Source: an uncultured Eubacterium sp. (lineage in GTDB: Bacteria; Bacillota; Clostridia; Oscillospirales; Acutalibacteraceae). Taken from it: a stretch of DNA of 64,000 nucleotides. The translations under genes and the position numbers were made by a program. The notes beneath the pieces were generated by a model. It was not told the origin of the DNA and did not search any database. It was given only the letters and a program-made list of their open reading frames with translations. The stretch is from the NCBI GenBank assembly GCA_905233545.1, contig CAJOEV010000008.1, positions 61,385 through 125,384 of the forward strand, given 5' to 3'. Each line of letters starts with the position of its first letter. The stretch's first letter is position 1. Positions 9,057 through 16,587 of this stretch are shown here, piece after piece.

Positions 9057-9860
9057 CTATACTGATAATATTTCGGGGTTGATTATTGCCGAAAAGCTCT
9101 CGGAGTTTATTTCATCGCTCAGCGCGATATATACATTACTTATTTCTTCATACCCCCTTGATGTTTTTATCTTAACACTCTGCGGTTTGTACGCATAGAG
9201 AAAAGAGGTGGAATTCACTGTTGAAGCAGGAATCAGCCTGGCGCCATTCTCGTCAAAAAGCTCTTTAATGCTTTCTTTTTTAACTATAATAACGGGATAG
9301 TCTGAGAACGGCTCGCGAAGCTTATTGCCCGTATCGCTCAGAGCAAAAACCTTTTTGCTTTTTGAATTGTTTTCAATTATCAGCGTGTATATTTCCCCTG
9401 CACCGAGCTTTTTATTATAAAATCTGATAATAATGCAGGATATTATATATGCAAACACTGCACTCAAAAGCAGTTCCCTTGCGTTGATATCAAAATATAT
9501 TTCGCCGTTATGAGTGCAGATTTTGCTGTTGCCGAATAGCATCTGTAATCCCGAAATAATACCGAGGAAAACGAAGTTTGAAAACAGAAAAATCAGCAGT
9601 ATCCTAAAAAAGGTTTTCACTCTCACAAATCCGAAGGAGATAAGAATCATTATCACCGCACAGAGCACCTTTGATGAAACGGATATGTATATTGGTATTT
9701 CATCAAGAAGGATTATCAGCGAATACAGCCCTCCGATAACGGAGGCAAAAACAATTCGGAAAATCTTTGCGCCCCTTTTGGCAATTTTTGCGGATATTTC
9801 AAGCAGCAAAAAGGTTATGAAGAAATTCACGATGAAAAGAATATCTGCATAAATAACAAT
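9057..9860 (-). CDS. spoIIGA: Sigma-E processing peptidase SpoIIGA
   Basis: About 267 residues: five membrane helices in the first 150 residues (starting IYADILFIVNFFITFLLLE) and a C-terminal aspartic-protease-like domain with ALSDTGNKLREPFSDYPV, where DTGN is the catalytic aspartate motif. It cleaves pro-SigE encoded just downstream. The frame is open to 9896, but the only ATG near the family start (9884) overlaps the -10 box of the promoter. The strong SD (AAGGGGGG, 9874-9867) is followed 6 bases later by an in-frame ATT (9860), which matches where family members begin. The start is therefore uncertain and may be non-canonical. Confidence 0.88.
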   Translation of the reverse strand: MVIYADILFIVNFFITFLLLEISAKIAKRGAKIFRIVFASVIGGLYSLIILLDEIPIYISVSSKVLCAVIMILISFGFVRVKTFFRILLIFLFSNFVFLGIISGLQMLFGNSKICTHNGEIYFDINARELLLSAVFAYIISCIIIRFYNKKLGAGEIYTLIIENNSKSKKVFALSDTGNKLREPFSDYPVIIVKKESIKELFDENGARLIPASTVNSTSFLYAYKPQSVKIKTSRGYEEISNVYIALSDEINSESFSAIINPEILSV

Positions 9861-9882
9861 AAAAATCCCCCCTTGCAGATTC

Positions 9883-9917
9883 ATTATAATCTGCAACGAG
9901 GGGATATTTTGTCAAAG
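9883..9917 (-). promoter_or_regulatory. spoIIG-type promoter with long spacer and 0A-like box
   Basis: Reading the minus strand, TTGACA (9915-9910) and TATAAT (9888-9883) are both perfect consensus but are 21 bp apart. The plus strand TTTGTCAAA over the -35 differs in one base from the Spo0A box TTTGTCGAA. In Bacillus subtilis the spoIIG promoter is sigma-A dependent with an over-long (22 bp) spacer and is activated by Spo0A~P. The match in architecture at the same gene makes the call likely. Confidence 0.75.
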
Positions 9918-9929
9918 GATGATAGTAAA

Positions 9930-10148
9930 ATTGATAATTATAGCAAAGCATAATTATCAATTTTAGTTTCGAGTTGCGAGTGCCGAGTTCCGAGTTGTCG
10001 GTTTCTTCCGGTCAATAAGTTCAAAGCATTTAAAAATGAAACTAACTCTTCTGAAATATAATCGGGAGGCTCGGGAGAGCCTCCCCTACTCATTATAGAT
10101 ATTTTATCGTAACCGAGAACTCGGAACTCGGAGCTCGCAACTCGCAAC
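9930..10148. repeat. Intergenic repeat elements in inverted orientation
   Basis: This 219-bp gap between rlmL-like and spoIIGA holds two copies of the tandem-unit element facing each other (GAGTTGCGAG... at 9970-10010 and its inverse at 10105-10148), a perfect GATAATTATAG/CATAATTATC-type dyad at 9930-9958, and a GC-rich inverted repeat GGGAGGCTC/GAGCCTCCC near 10068-10086. The right copy abuts the stop codon of the methyltransferase gene. No coding potential was seen. Confidence 0.6.
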
Positions 10149-11264
10149 TTATTTAAAATACATATAATACTGGCACTTGATTGTTCCGTTATAGAGCTTA
10201 CGGCGTTTGTCTGCCTTTCTGCCGAAGGCTTTTTCAAATTCCTCGTCGGGGGAAATAATTCCGTAGCTCCAGCCGTATTTTGAAACGAACTTTTCGCCCA
10301 TAATGTGATAGATTCTTTTTGCTTCCTTGTAATCAAGCATTCTTTCTCCATAGGGCGGATTGGTTACAAGGGTTCCCTTTTCAGTTGAAGGTGCAAAGTC
10401 TTTTATGTCTTTAACATCAAGATTTAAGAATTTATCAACCTTTGCGTTTTTGGCATTGATTTTTGTCAGTTCGATTGAGTTTTCGTCAATATCACTGCCG
10501 AAAGCGATAAAATCTGTGTCTGTTTTTATTAAGTCACGGCATCTTTCGCGCTCGCTCATCCATACGCTTTCGGGAATGAGTCCCCAGCGGTCAACATCAA
10601 AATTGCGGTTAATTCCGGGAGCAATATTGTTTGCAAGCATTGCGCCCTCAACAAGAATTGTTCCGCTTCCGCAGCATGGGTCATAGAGTGTGTGATAATG
10701 CCTTAGCTTTGACAGAGAGCACATTGCAGCGGCAAGAGTTTCTCTTATAGGTGCTTCGTTGCCTTTTGGACGGTATCCCCTTTTATGAAGGCTTGCACCG
10801 CTTGTATCAAGCATAATGCATACTTCATCTTTTATAATAGAAAACTGAATCTGATGAACGGGTCCCGTTTCTTCAAACCAAGAGATTTTATAATCCTCTT
10901 TGAGAGATTCAACAATTGCCTTTTTGATTATTTTCTGGCAATCGGGAATTGAATGCAGGGTTGAATTAATCGAAAAGCCTTTTACGGGAAAAGTGTCATT
11001 ACTTCCGATAAATTCCGACCACGGAAGATTCTTTACGCCCTGAAAAAGCTCTTCAAAGGTTACAGCATTGAATCTGTCGAGAACAATAAGAATTCTTTCT
11101 GAGAAGCGCGACCAGATATTTGCCCTTGCAAGAATTGTTTCATCACCTTCAAAAAACACTCTTGCATTTTCGGAGCAGACATTTTCAGCGCCAATCTGTT
11201 TAAGTTCGTCGCTTACCAAGCCTTCAACACCGAGAAGGCACGGAGCGGTCATAAGTAAGTTCAT
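10149..11264 (-). CDS. THUMP-domain 23S rRNA guanine-N2 methyltransferase (RlmL/YpsC family)
   Basis: 371 residues. An N-terminal THUMP RNA-binding domain (about 50-155) precedes a Rossmann methyltransferase domain. The SAM-binding loop is YDPCCGSGTILVEGA (about 195-210) and the catalytic NPPYGER lies near residue 303. Enzymes of this family methylate a guanine in 23S rRNA; the exact target is inferred from the family. The gene stands alone, flanked by repeat elements. Confidence 0.88.
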   Translation of the reverse strand: MNLLMTAPCLLGVEGLVSDELKQIGAENVCSENARVFFEGDETILARANIWSRFSERILIVLDRFNAVTFEELFQGVKNLPWSEFIGSNDTFPVKGFSINSTLHSIPDCQKIIKKAIVESLKEDYKISWFEETGPVHQIQFSIIKDEVCIMLDTSGASLHKRGYRPKGNEAPIRETLAAAMCSLSKLRHYHTLYDPCCGSGTILVEGAMLANNIAPGINRNFDVDRWGLIPESVWMSERERCRDLIKTDTDFIAFGSDIDENSIELTKINAKNAKVDKFLNLDVKDIKDFAPSTEKGTLVTNPPYGERMLDYKEAKRIYHIMGEKFVSKYGWSYGIISPDEEFEKAFGRKADKRRKLYNGTIKCQYYMYFK

Positions 11265-11283
11265 AGTTTTATCCTTTAAAAAA

Positions 11284-11313
11284 TTACGGGCGGATGATAT
11301 CCGCCCCTACAAA
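11284..11313. repeat. Short GC-rich inverted repeat
   Basis: GGGCGGAT (11289-11296) and ATCCGCCC (11300-11307) pair around a 3-base loop and are followed by CTACAA. It is one of several similar intergenic inverted repeats in this window (10068-10086, 23750, 29901, 41561, 42342, 42965). Confidence 0.55.
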
Positions 11314-11320
11314 TAGTATT

Positions 11321-11656
11321 TTATGAAATGTCGTAAAAAACTGTTTCGCCGTCTTTTACATAGCCCTTTTCTCTTGCCTTTTGCTCAATATAATCATTTT
11401 TGTTATCGGAATTAAGAATTGCCTTAATCTTTTCGTTTTCCTTTACCTGAGCTTCATACTGAGCGTCAAGCTCAACAGCCTGAGCTTTAAGCCTGCTGAT
11501 ATCGGAATAATTTGATATCAAAGTATATGAGCAATAAGAAACAAGCCCGATAAAGAAAATTGCAATAACGAGTTTGATAAATGATTTGCTTTTGATGAAA
11601 TTCGAAACTTTTTTATTCAATCCTATCGCCTCATACACACTTTTATATGAAAACAC
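11321..11656 (-). CDS. divIC: Cell-division protein of the DivIC/FtsB family
   Basis: 111 residues: short cytoplasmic N-terminus, one membrane helix (KLVIAIFFIGLVSYCSYTLI, about 29-48), then an extracytoplasmic coiled coil (LKAQAVELDAQYEAQVKENE) and a conserved end (YIEQKAREKGYVKDGETVF). The family stabilises the FtsL-DivIB-DivIC division complex. The position downstream of yabP-yabQ matches Bacillus. GTG 11656 has no ribosome-binding site; a TTG at 11620 with GAGG upstream is a reasonable alternative start. Confidence 0.9.
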   Translation of the reverse strand: MFSYKSVYEAIGLNKKVSNFIKSKSFIKLVIAIFFIGLVSYCSYTLISNYSDISRLKAQAVELDAQYEAQVKENEKIKAILNSDNKNDYIEQKAREKGYVKDGETVFYDIS

Positions 11657-11716
11657 TTCATATACGCTTAGTATATTTACTATAACACATTATATAGGTG
11701 AAATGCAATAGTTTTT

Positions 11717-12064
11717 TTAAACTTTTTCACTATTTTTTTGCAGTTTTTTTGATTTTTTCTTTTTTAATCTTTTCTTTTTAACTTTTGTTAAACAACTTGT
11801 TGAAAACTCAGCGATTCTGTGGAATAAAGCCAGATATATGAGAAATGAAACAAATGTATCCACAACAAAAAATGTTCTCATTTCTCCGCTGTTGAAGGCG
11901 ATTAAAAAGCAAAAGAATGAAAAAGCACAAACCACCATAAATAGTATATCGATAAAAAATTCAAAAATCCGATTATTTATCAGTTTTCGAAGAATATAAA
12001 ACACATCGTATATAATTCCAAGTCCAATTCCCAGAACAAAGAAAGCAATCAGGCTTTTTTCTAT
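11717..12064 (-). CDS. yabQ: Spore cortex protein YabQ
   Basis: An integral membrane protein needed for spore cortex formation in Bacillus. The conserved N-terminus reads LIAFFVLGIGLGIIYDVFYI then LRKL, followed by two further membrane helices (about 40-85) and a very basic tail (KKKRLKKKKSKKLQKN). The first canonical start in frame is GTG 12004, which would cut off the conserved first helix. The frame upstream is open to 12151 without ATG, GTG or TTG. The best-fitting position for initiation is ATA 12064, overlapping the yabP stop as ATAG; a -1 frameshift from yabP is the alternative. Confidence 0.8.
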   Translation of the reverse strand: MEKSLIAFFVLGIGLGIIYDVFYILRKLINNRIFEFFIDILFMVVCAFSFFCFLIAFNSGEMRTFFVVDTFVSFLIYLALFHRIAEFSTSCLTKVKKKRLKKKKSKKLQKNSEKV

Positions 12065-12333
12065 GAAAACAACTTCCCGAAAAAGCTTTTTGCATTTGTT
12101 TTCTCGCTGTATACAACTGCGGTTATTCTTCCGCTGACTTTGAGTATGCCGTTATCAAGGTCGAGCGCTTCAACAAGCAGATGACTCCCTTTGATTAACA
12201 CATTGCCCAAGTCACAGGCTGCATTAACCTCTTCCTCGTTGAAAGAAGCAACATCATTTATCCCTGTTATTTCAACCGATTCCCTGTTCTGAATCATTAA
12301 ACTGTGTTTTTTCTTTTCAAAACTTTCCTGCAT
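12061..12333 (-). CDS. yabP: Sporulation protein YabP
   Basis: 90 residues with the YabP pattern: SLMIQNRESVEITGINDVAS near the start and LLVEALDLDNGILKVSGRI in the middle. The family is sporulation-specific and sigma-E controlled in Bacillus, with a role in spore envelope assembly. GGAGGT lies 9 bases before the ATG but within the hairpin at 12340-12375. Its end overlaps the probable start of yabQ. Confidence 0.92.
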   Translation of the reverse strand: MQESFEKKKHSLMIQNRESVEITGINDVASFNEEEVNAACDLGNVLIKGSHLLVEALDLDNGILKVSGRITAVVYSEKTNAKSFFGKLFS

Positions 12334-12339
12334 AATTTA

Positions 12340-12375
12340 AAACCTCCGATAAAGCATATGCCGTATCGGAGGTTT
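12340..12375 (-). promoter_or_regulatory. Hairpin that pairs the yabP ribosome-binding site
   Basis: A perfect 12-bp stem, TATCGGAGGTTT on the minus strand at 12351-12340 with AAACCTCCGATA at 12375-12364, and a 12-nt loop. The 3' arm contains the yabP GGAGG. It could act as a terminator for the upstream coiled-coil gene (short T-run) and at the same time reduce yabP translation. Confidence 0.65.
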
Positions 12376-12381
12376 GTATAA

Positions 12382-12621
12382 CTACTCTTTTCCTACATTT
12401 TTGAGATTGCTTACCAAATTTTCGATATCGCCTTTAAGGCTTTGAAGTATCTCGATGTTTTCGCCGAGTTCTCGGTTTGATTCAGCAAGCTGTCTTTCAA
12501 GATTTGCATTGATAATCTCAAGACGCTGATTCTCAAACTCAGCTTCATTCAGAGCCGCTTTAAGCCTTGCGTTTTCTTTTCTCAGTTGTTCATTCTCTTT
12601 ATTCTTAGGATAAATAGCCAT
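12382..12621 (-). CDS. Small coiled-coil protein of unknown function
   Basis: 79 residues, almost wholly a Leu/Asn/Glu heptad coiled coil (NEQLRKENARLKAALNEAEF ... ILQSLKGDIENLVSNLK). It starts 10 bases after the foldase gene and lies directly before yabP, inside the sporulation cluster. The pattern resembles cell-division scaffold proteins, but no family is recognised. No good ribosome-binding site precedes the ATG, so translation may depend on the upstream gene. Confidence 0.65.
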   Translation of the reverse strand: MAIYPKNKENEQLRKENARLKAALNEAEFENQRLEIINANLERQLAESNRELGENIEILQSLKGDIENLVSNLKNVGKE

Positions 12622-12630
12622 AATTATTAA

Positions 12631-14550
12631 TTATGAATCGATATCTGTGTCGGTCTCGAAGAAGCGTGAGCCGAGCCAGGTTTGTTTGATTGTGTAAGAC
12701 TTTTCAAGCTTTTCAATTGTCTTGGTTGTATCATCGCTTGCAAGTGACTGCTGAGCAGTGTACTCCCAAACAGTTAAGTCATTTGTCTTTTCGAAGTAAA
12801 TGATATGATAACCGTACTCGGTCTTAACAATGTCTACATCGCCTGTCTTGCGGTCTGAATTGAAGCACCACGCATTGAATGTGGGAACCATCTGGTTGGG
12901 AGTTATGTTCTCATAGATTCCGCCGTCGCTTGCATTGCTGTCCTTTGAATACTTTTCAGCAAGCTTGCCGAATGACTCAGCAGTTTTTTCGCCTTTTTTG
13001 TATTCAGCAAGAACCTTGTCGGCTCTCTTCTTAGCGTTTGTCCACTCTTTTTCAGAAGCTTCGCTCGGTGTTTCAGCATCTGTTTCGGTTGTTTTTCCGT
13101 CGTCGCCCTTTTCATTCTTGAAAGGCTTGATAAGAATGTGGCGGACTGTTACGGTTTTAACATCAGAAAGTCTTGCAGGAGTGATGATATAAACAACAGA
13201 TGTTGACTGCTGCTTAACATCTCCGGCTTTTCTCTTTGAAGAGAATACCCAATCAAGTCCGGGATACTTATCATCCTCGGCAGTTGCAATAGCACCGTTC
13301 ATGCCCTGAAGGGTTCCTTTTGTGATGTTCTTATATGTTGTTTCAACTTCGTTCTTGTTTGCTTCTTTATCGAAGTCAGATGATGAATACTCGGAAGCAA
13401 GCTCTGCAAAGTTTGAACCGTCCGCATTAAGAGCTGCTTTGAATGCCTTTGCGTCATCCTCGCTGTCGCACTCAAAATACTTGATGTCAACGCTTACAAG
13501 ATCTGCTTTATTCTCATCGCGGTACTTTTCATATTTAGACTCATCATACTGCTTTGAATTAAGCTCTTTCTGGTAATCGCTCTGATAGTTTTCGGAAATA
13601 TACGAAATAGTAGCTTCCTTGCGGAAAACCTCTTCTGTTACGCCCTTACCCATTGCAGCGGTGAGATATCCGCTTACAGTAAAGTCGTAGCCGTTTGCTG
13701 TTTCCTTATAGTTATCAATTGCTTCTTTAAGCTCTTTTTTCTGGTCGTCTTTAATCTTGGGCTCTTTGCCGTTATTTGCCTTAACAGCTTCATAATAATA
13801 TGTGTAGGTTGATTTGATATTATCAAGAACCTGGTCGTGCATATACTGTGCCCAGGTGATTTCCTTGTCCTCATCATCGGGATCAGTTGTCTTCTGAGCT
13901 GAGAGCTTTTTATCAAAGTCAATCTTCTGGTCTTCAGGAACTTCCATTCCGTACTGCTCATACTGCTGTTGGGTCTGCTGAAGCTGATTATAGAGCATTG
14001 CATAATAGTAGTTATAGGTGCTTACCTTAACAGCGTGTTTCTTGCCGTCACCATCTTTAATAACCATACCTGTTAAAGTGCTCTGCGGAATGCTGAGCGT
14101 TCCGAGTAAGCCATGGCGTACCATACCGCTCTGGACATATGCAAAGAGAAGTGCACAAACAATAACAATTGCAATACAAGCTTTAATTCTCTTCTGAACA
14201 ATCGGAGCAAGCGGAATTGTCATTCCGTCCTTACTCTTGATGATTGCATCGCGCTGAGCAATTAAATCATCACGCTGACGGCGAAGCTTTGCTTTTTTCT
14301 TCTCATCGGTCTCTTCGGCAATCTGAGCTTTAAGATCACGCACCTGAGCAACGATTTCAGTTTTTCTTGCTTCAGCCTTTTCTTTCTTTTTATTAAGCTT
14401 TTCTTCGGCTTTCTTGGCTTTTTCTTCAGCCTTTTGCTCTTTAGCAGCAGCTTTTTCGGCTTTTTTTGCAGCCTTGTCAGCTTTATCTTCTGCCTTATTC
14501 TCCTTTTCTTCAAGGAGTTCTTCAGTTTCTTTTTCGATATCTTTTCCCAT
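12631..14550 (-). CDS. PpiC-type peptidylprolyl isomerase, membrane-anchored foldase 1
   Basis: 639 residues. A 110-residue Lys/Glu/Ala coiled coil in the cytoplasm is followed by one membrane helix (IAIVIVCALLFAYV, about 132-146) and a large extracytoplasmic part. A parvulin (PpiC) domain begins at VTVRHILIKPF (about 460) and ends at VKTEYGYHIIYFEK. PrsA/SurA-type proteins assist folding of exported proteins. A similar but distinct copy lies just upstream. The long charged cytoplasmic segment is not usual in PrsA, which is a lipoprotein; here there is no lipobox. Confidence 0.85.
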   Translation of the reverse strand: MGKDIEKETEELLEEKENKAEDKADKAAKKAEKAAAKEQKAEEKAKKAEEKLNKKKEKAEARKTEIVAQVRDLKAQIAEETDEKKKAKLRRQRDDLIAQRDAIIKSKDGMTIPLAPIVQKRIKACIAIVIVCALLFAYVQSGMVRHGLLGTLSIPQSTLTGMVIKDGDGKKHAVKVSTYNYYYAMLYNQLQQTQQQYEQYGMEVPEDQKIDFDKKLSAQKTTDPDDEDKEITWAQYMHDQVLDNIKSTYTYYYEAVKANNGKEPKIKDDQKKELKEAIDNYKETANGYDFTVSGYLTAAMGKGVTEEVFRKEATISYISENYQSDYQKELNSKQYDESKYEKYRDENKADLVSVDIKYFECDSEDDAKAFKAALNADGSNFAELASEYSSSDFDKEANKNEVETTYKNITKGTLQGMNGAIATAEDDKYPGLDWVFSSKRKAGDVKQQSTSVVYIITPARLSDVKTVTVRHILIKPFKNEKGDDGKTTETDAETPSEASEKEWTNAKKRADKVLAEYKKGEKTAESFGKLAEKYSKDSNASDGGIYENITPNQMVPTFNAWCFNSDRKTGDVDIVKTEYGYHIIYFEKTNDLTVWEYTAQQSLASDDTTKTIEKLEKSYTIKQTWLGSRFFETDTDIDS

Positions 14551-14630
14551 AGTATTTCCCTTAGCCTTTCAACGCTAATTTTTTATCCACAATATTTTAC
14601 TATAAAATATTTGATATTACAAGTATTTTT

Positions 14631-16343
14631 TTATTCAGCAGTTGTCAAGTCGTCTGTTTCAGCTGCCTGCGGTTTTGCAACCGTTGTTTTCTTCATTGCA
14701 CCTTTGTGCTTTTTAACCTCAAATGATTTGATATATTTCAATTCATTTTCGGTTTTAACAGCGGATTTGCATTTAAACTTTGTTGAAGTTGTATCTTCAA
14801 CGAAGTACATAATATGATAGCCGTATTCCGACTTAACAATTCCTGTGTCACCGTATTTTCTCTTCTTATCGGTTGACCACTTTTCAAAACTCTTTACCAT
14901 ACGGCCGAGCTGTGTTCCTTCATAAAGACCGCCGTAAAGTCCGCTTGAACCGCTGGAGGTTGACTCGGTATCTTCTGAATACTTTTCAGCAAGAAGAGCA
15001 AATGAATATTCGGTTTTGTCGCCTTTTTTGTATTCCTCGTAAATCTTGTTTGCTTTCTTTTCTGCTGCAGCCCACTGAGCCTTTGTTGCCTTTTTGGTTT
15101 TTCCGTTTTCGTCTGCTTCACCTGTATCGGGCATAATCAGAATATGTCTTACCGAATATACTTCATCATCAGCAATCTTTGCTTCGCTTAATTTGAGAAG
15201 AATGAAGAACATTGAATTGGTTTCATCATAGAAATAGCTGCAGTCATTAACTTTTGTTTTATCATCAAAGAGCCATTTAACTCCTGCTTCTGTAAATGAT
15301 GTATCACTGCTGCTTATTGAAACTTCAACACTCTTTGCAAGTTCCTCTGCACAGTCATCCGCACTTTCAAACTGACCTGCAGAAACATAGTTATCAATTA
15401 TCTCTTTACAAGCAAAGGGAATCTGCTTTTTCAAATCTTTAACATTCTTGATTTTCGAAACATATTCCTTAACTTCTTTTTCTGCCTTTGTCTTAGCTTT
15501 CTCATCGGTTGATGAAACAATATAGGGAAGATATGCAAATTCAACAACTGAATACTCATCCTTATGCTTGTTGAAATATGCCTCAACTTCCTTCTCGTCA
15601 ACTTCGTTGTTAACCTGGTACTTATTATAATAGTTATTAGCAAGGAATGACTGATTCACAATCTTTTTGATTGTTGCAAGTCCGCAGTATTCTCCGTATG
15701 TTTCGGAAATGTAAGCATCAACCGACTGGTTTGAATCCTTTGCGGACTGCTTAATGCTCTGAATATTTGATTTGATTGATTCCTTCTGGGTTTCGCTTAA
15801 GGTTATGCCGTTTTCAACTGCTTCCTGATAATAAGCTGTTATATACTGAATACGCTCAATTGTTTCGTTTTCAAACATCTGAGCCCAAGTTACCTCGTTA
15901 CCGTCAGCATCCTTGGTCTTTTGTTTTGAAAAATCCTTTGTCGGGTCAAGGTCAACCCCACCCTGCTGAGCATAGCTGATGTAGTTATTTGAAACAGCAT
16001 TGTAATAATAGTTATACATTCCTATTGAAACATCGGTTTCGTCGACAGTAAGCGCAACGTTACCGGGATTCATTTTTTCATTTGTGTTAGGAACCGTATA
16101 GTATCTTACGCCGAAGAAAATAAGAACAGCTGCGATAATTGCACATAATGCGGCAGCAGAAGCAAATTTTACAGCATTAATAGCATTTTTTGAAGGTTTA
16201 TTGCTTGTAATAATTGGCTGAGTAGGCGGTGCTGCAGGCGCGGACGCAGGCTTAAACGGTGCTGCAGGCGCACTCTCTTCCTCTTTTTCTTCAGGAATTG
16301 GCATCGAAATCCCAATTGTCATTTTCTTCATATTTAACTTCAT
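14631..16343 (-). CDS. PpiC-type peptidylprolyl isomerase, membrane-anchored foldase 2
   Basis: 570 residues as an open frame, a paralog of the preceding gene. A Pro/Ala-rich cytoplasmic region (APAAPFKPASAPAAPPTQP) leads to a membrane helix (FASAAALCAIIAAVLIFFGV, about 64-83). The parvulin domain starts at YSVRHILIMPDTG and ends at VKSEYGYHIMYFVED. The ATG at 16343 has no ribosome-binding site. A well-initiated 40-codon frame (16413-16291) runs into it in another frame, so the true N-terminus probably lies there (see next entry). A Thr/Asp-rich tail ends the protein. Confidence 0.82.
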   Translation of the reverse strand: MKLNMKKMTIGISMPIPEEKEEESAPAAPFKPASAPAAPPTQPIITSNKPSKNAINAVKFASAAALCAIIAAVLIFFGVRYYTVPNTNEKMNPGNVALTVDETDVSIGMYNYYYNAVSNNYISYAQQGGVDLDPTKDFSKQKTKDADGNEVTWAQMFENETIERIQYITAYYQEAVENGITLSETQKESIKSNIQSIKQSAKDSNQSVDAYISETYGEYCGLATIKKIVNQSFLANNYYNKYQVNNEVDEKEVEAYFNKHKDEYSVVEFAYLPYIVSSTDEKAKTKAEKEVKEYVSKIKNVKDLKKQIPFACKEIIDNYVSAGQFESADDCAEELAKSVEVSISSSDTSFTEAGVKWLFDDKTKVNDCSYFYDETNSMFFILLKLSEAKIADDEVYSVRHILIMPDTGEADENGKTKKATKAQWAAAEKKANKIYEEYKKGDKTEYSFALLAEKYSEDTESTSSGSSGLYGGLYEGTQLGRMVKSFEKWSTDKKRKYGDTGIVKSEYGYHIMYFVEDTTSTKFKCKSAVKTENELKYIKSFEVKKHKGAMKKTTVAKPQAAETDDLTTAE

Positions 16344-16413
16344 TCGGGTTAAACGATTCTTCCTTTGAATTCTCGTCTTTTCCGAGCTCGTTTTCTTTAA
16401 TTTTATCGCTCAT
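16291..16413 (-). CDS. Probable frameshifted N-terminus of foldase 2
   Basis: A 40-codon frame starts with ATG 16413, with AGGAG 7 bases upstream and a good promoter behind it. It encodes an acidic segment (MSDKIKENELGKDENSKEES...) like the charged start of foldase 1, and stops at TGA 16293-16291. The large foldase frame overlaps it in the +1 frame. A one-base shift before the TGA (for instance at TCC TGA) would join them and continue into EEKEEESAPAAP. It may be a real frameshift mutation, a sequencing error, programmed frameshifting or, less likely, a separate leader peptide. Confidence 0.55.
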   Translation of the reverse strand: MSDKIKENELGKDENSKEESFNPNEVKYEENDNWDFDANS

Positions 16414-16442
16414 AATCCTACTCCTATAAAATTAATGTATTA

Positions 16443-16471
16443 ATTATACTATATTATAATTAATAATGCAA
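16443..16471 (-). promoter_or_regulatory. Sigma-A-type promoter of foldase 2
   Basis: On the minus strand TTGCAT (16471-16466) and a perfect TATAAT (16448-16443) are 17 bp apart and lie 30 bases before ATG 16413. It supports 16413 as the true start of the foldase gene. Confidence 0.65.
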
Positions 16472-16515
16472 GACCTAATATTTTTTTAGAGTATCTACAT
16501 ATTATTACAAATATC

Positions 16516-16544
16516 TTGCATAATACAACCTCTTGTGGTATTAT
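16516..16544 (+). promoter_or_regulatory. Sigma-A-type promoter of the O-antigen-ligase-like gene
   Basis: TTGCAT (16516-16521) and TATTAT (16539-16544), 17 bp apart, lie 43 bases before ATG 16588. Together with the promoter at 16443-16471 this makes a divergent pair. Confidence 0.55.
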
Positions 16545-16587
16545 CAATATTGTATTAATAATTATATATTGGCAAGGATGTGAGATT

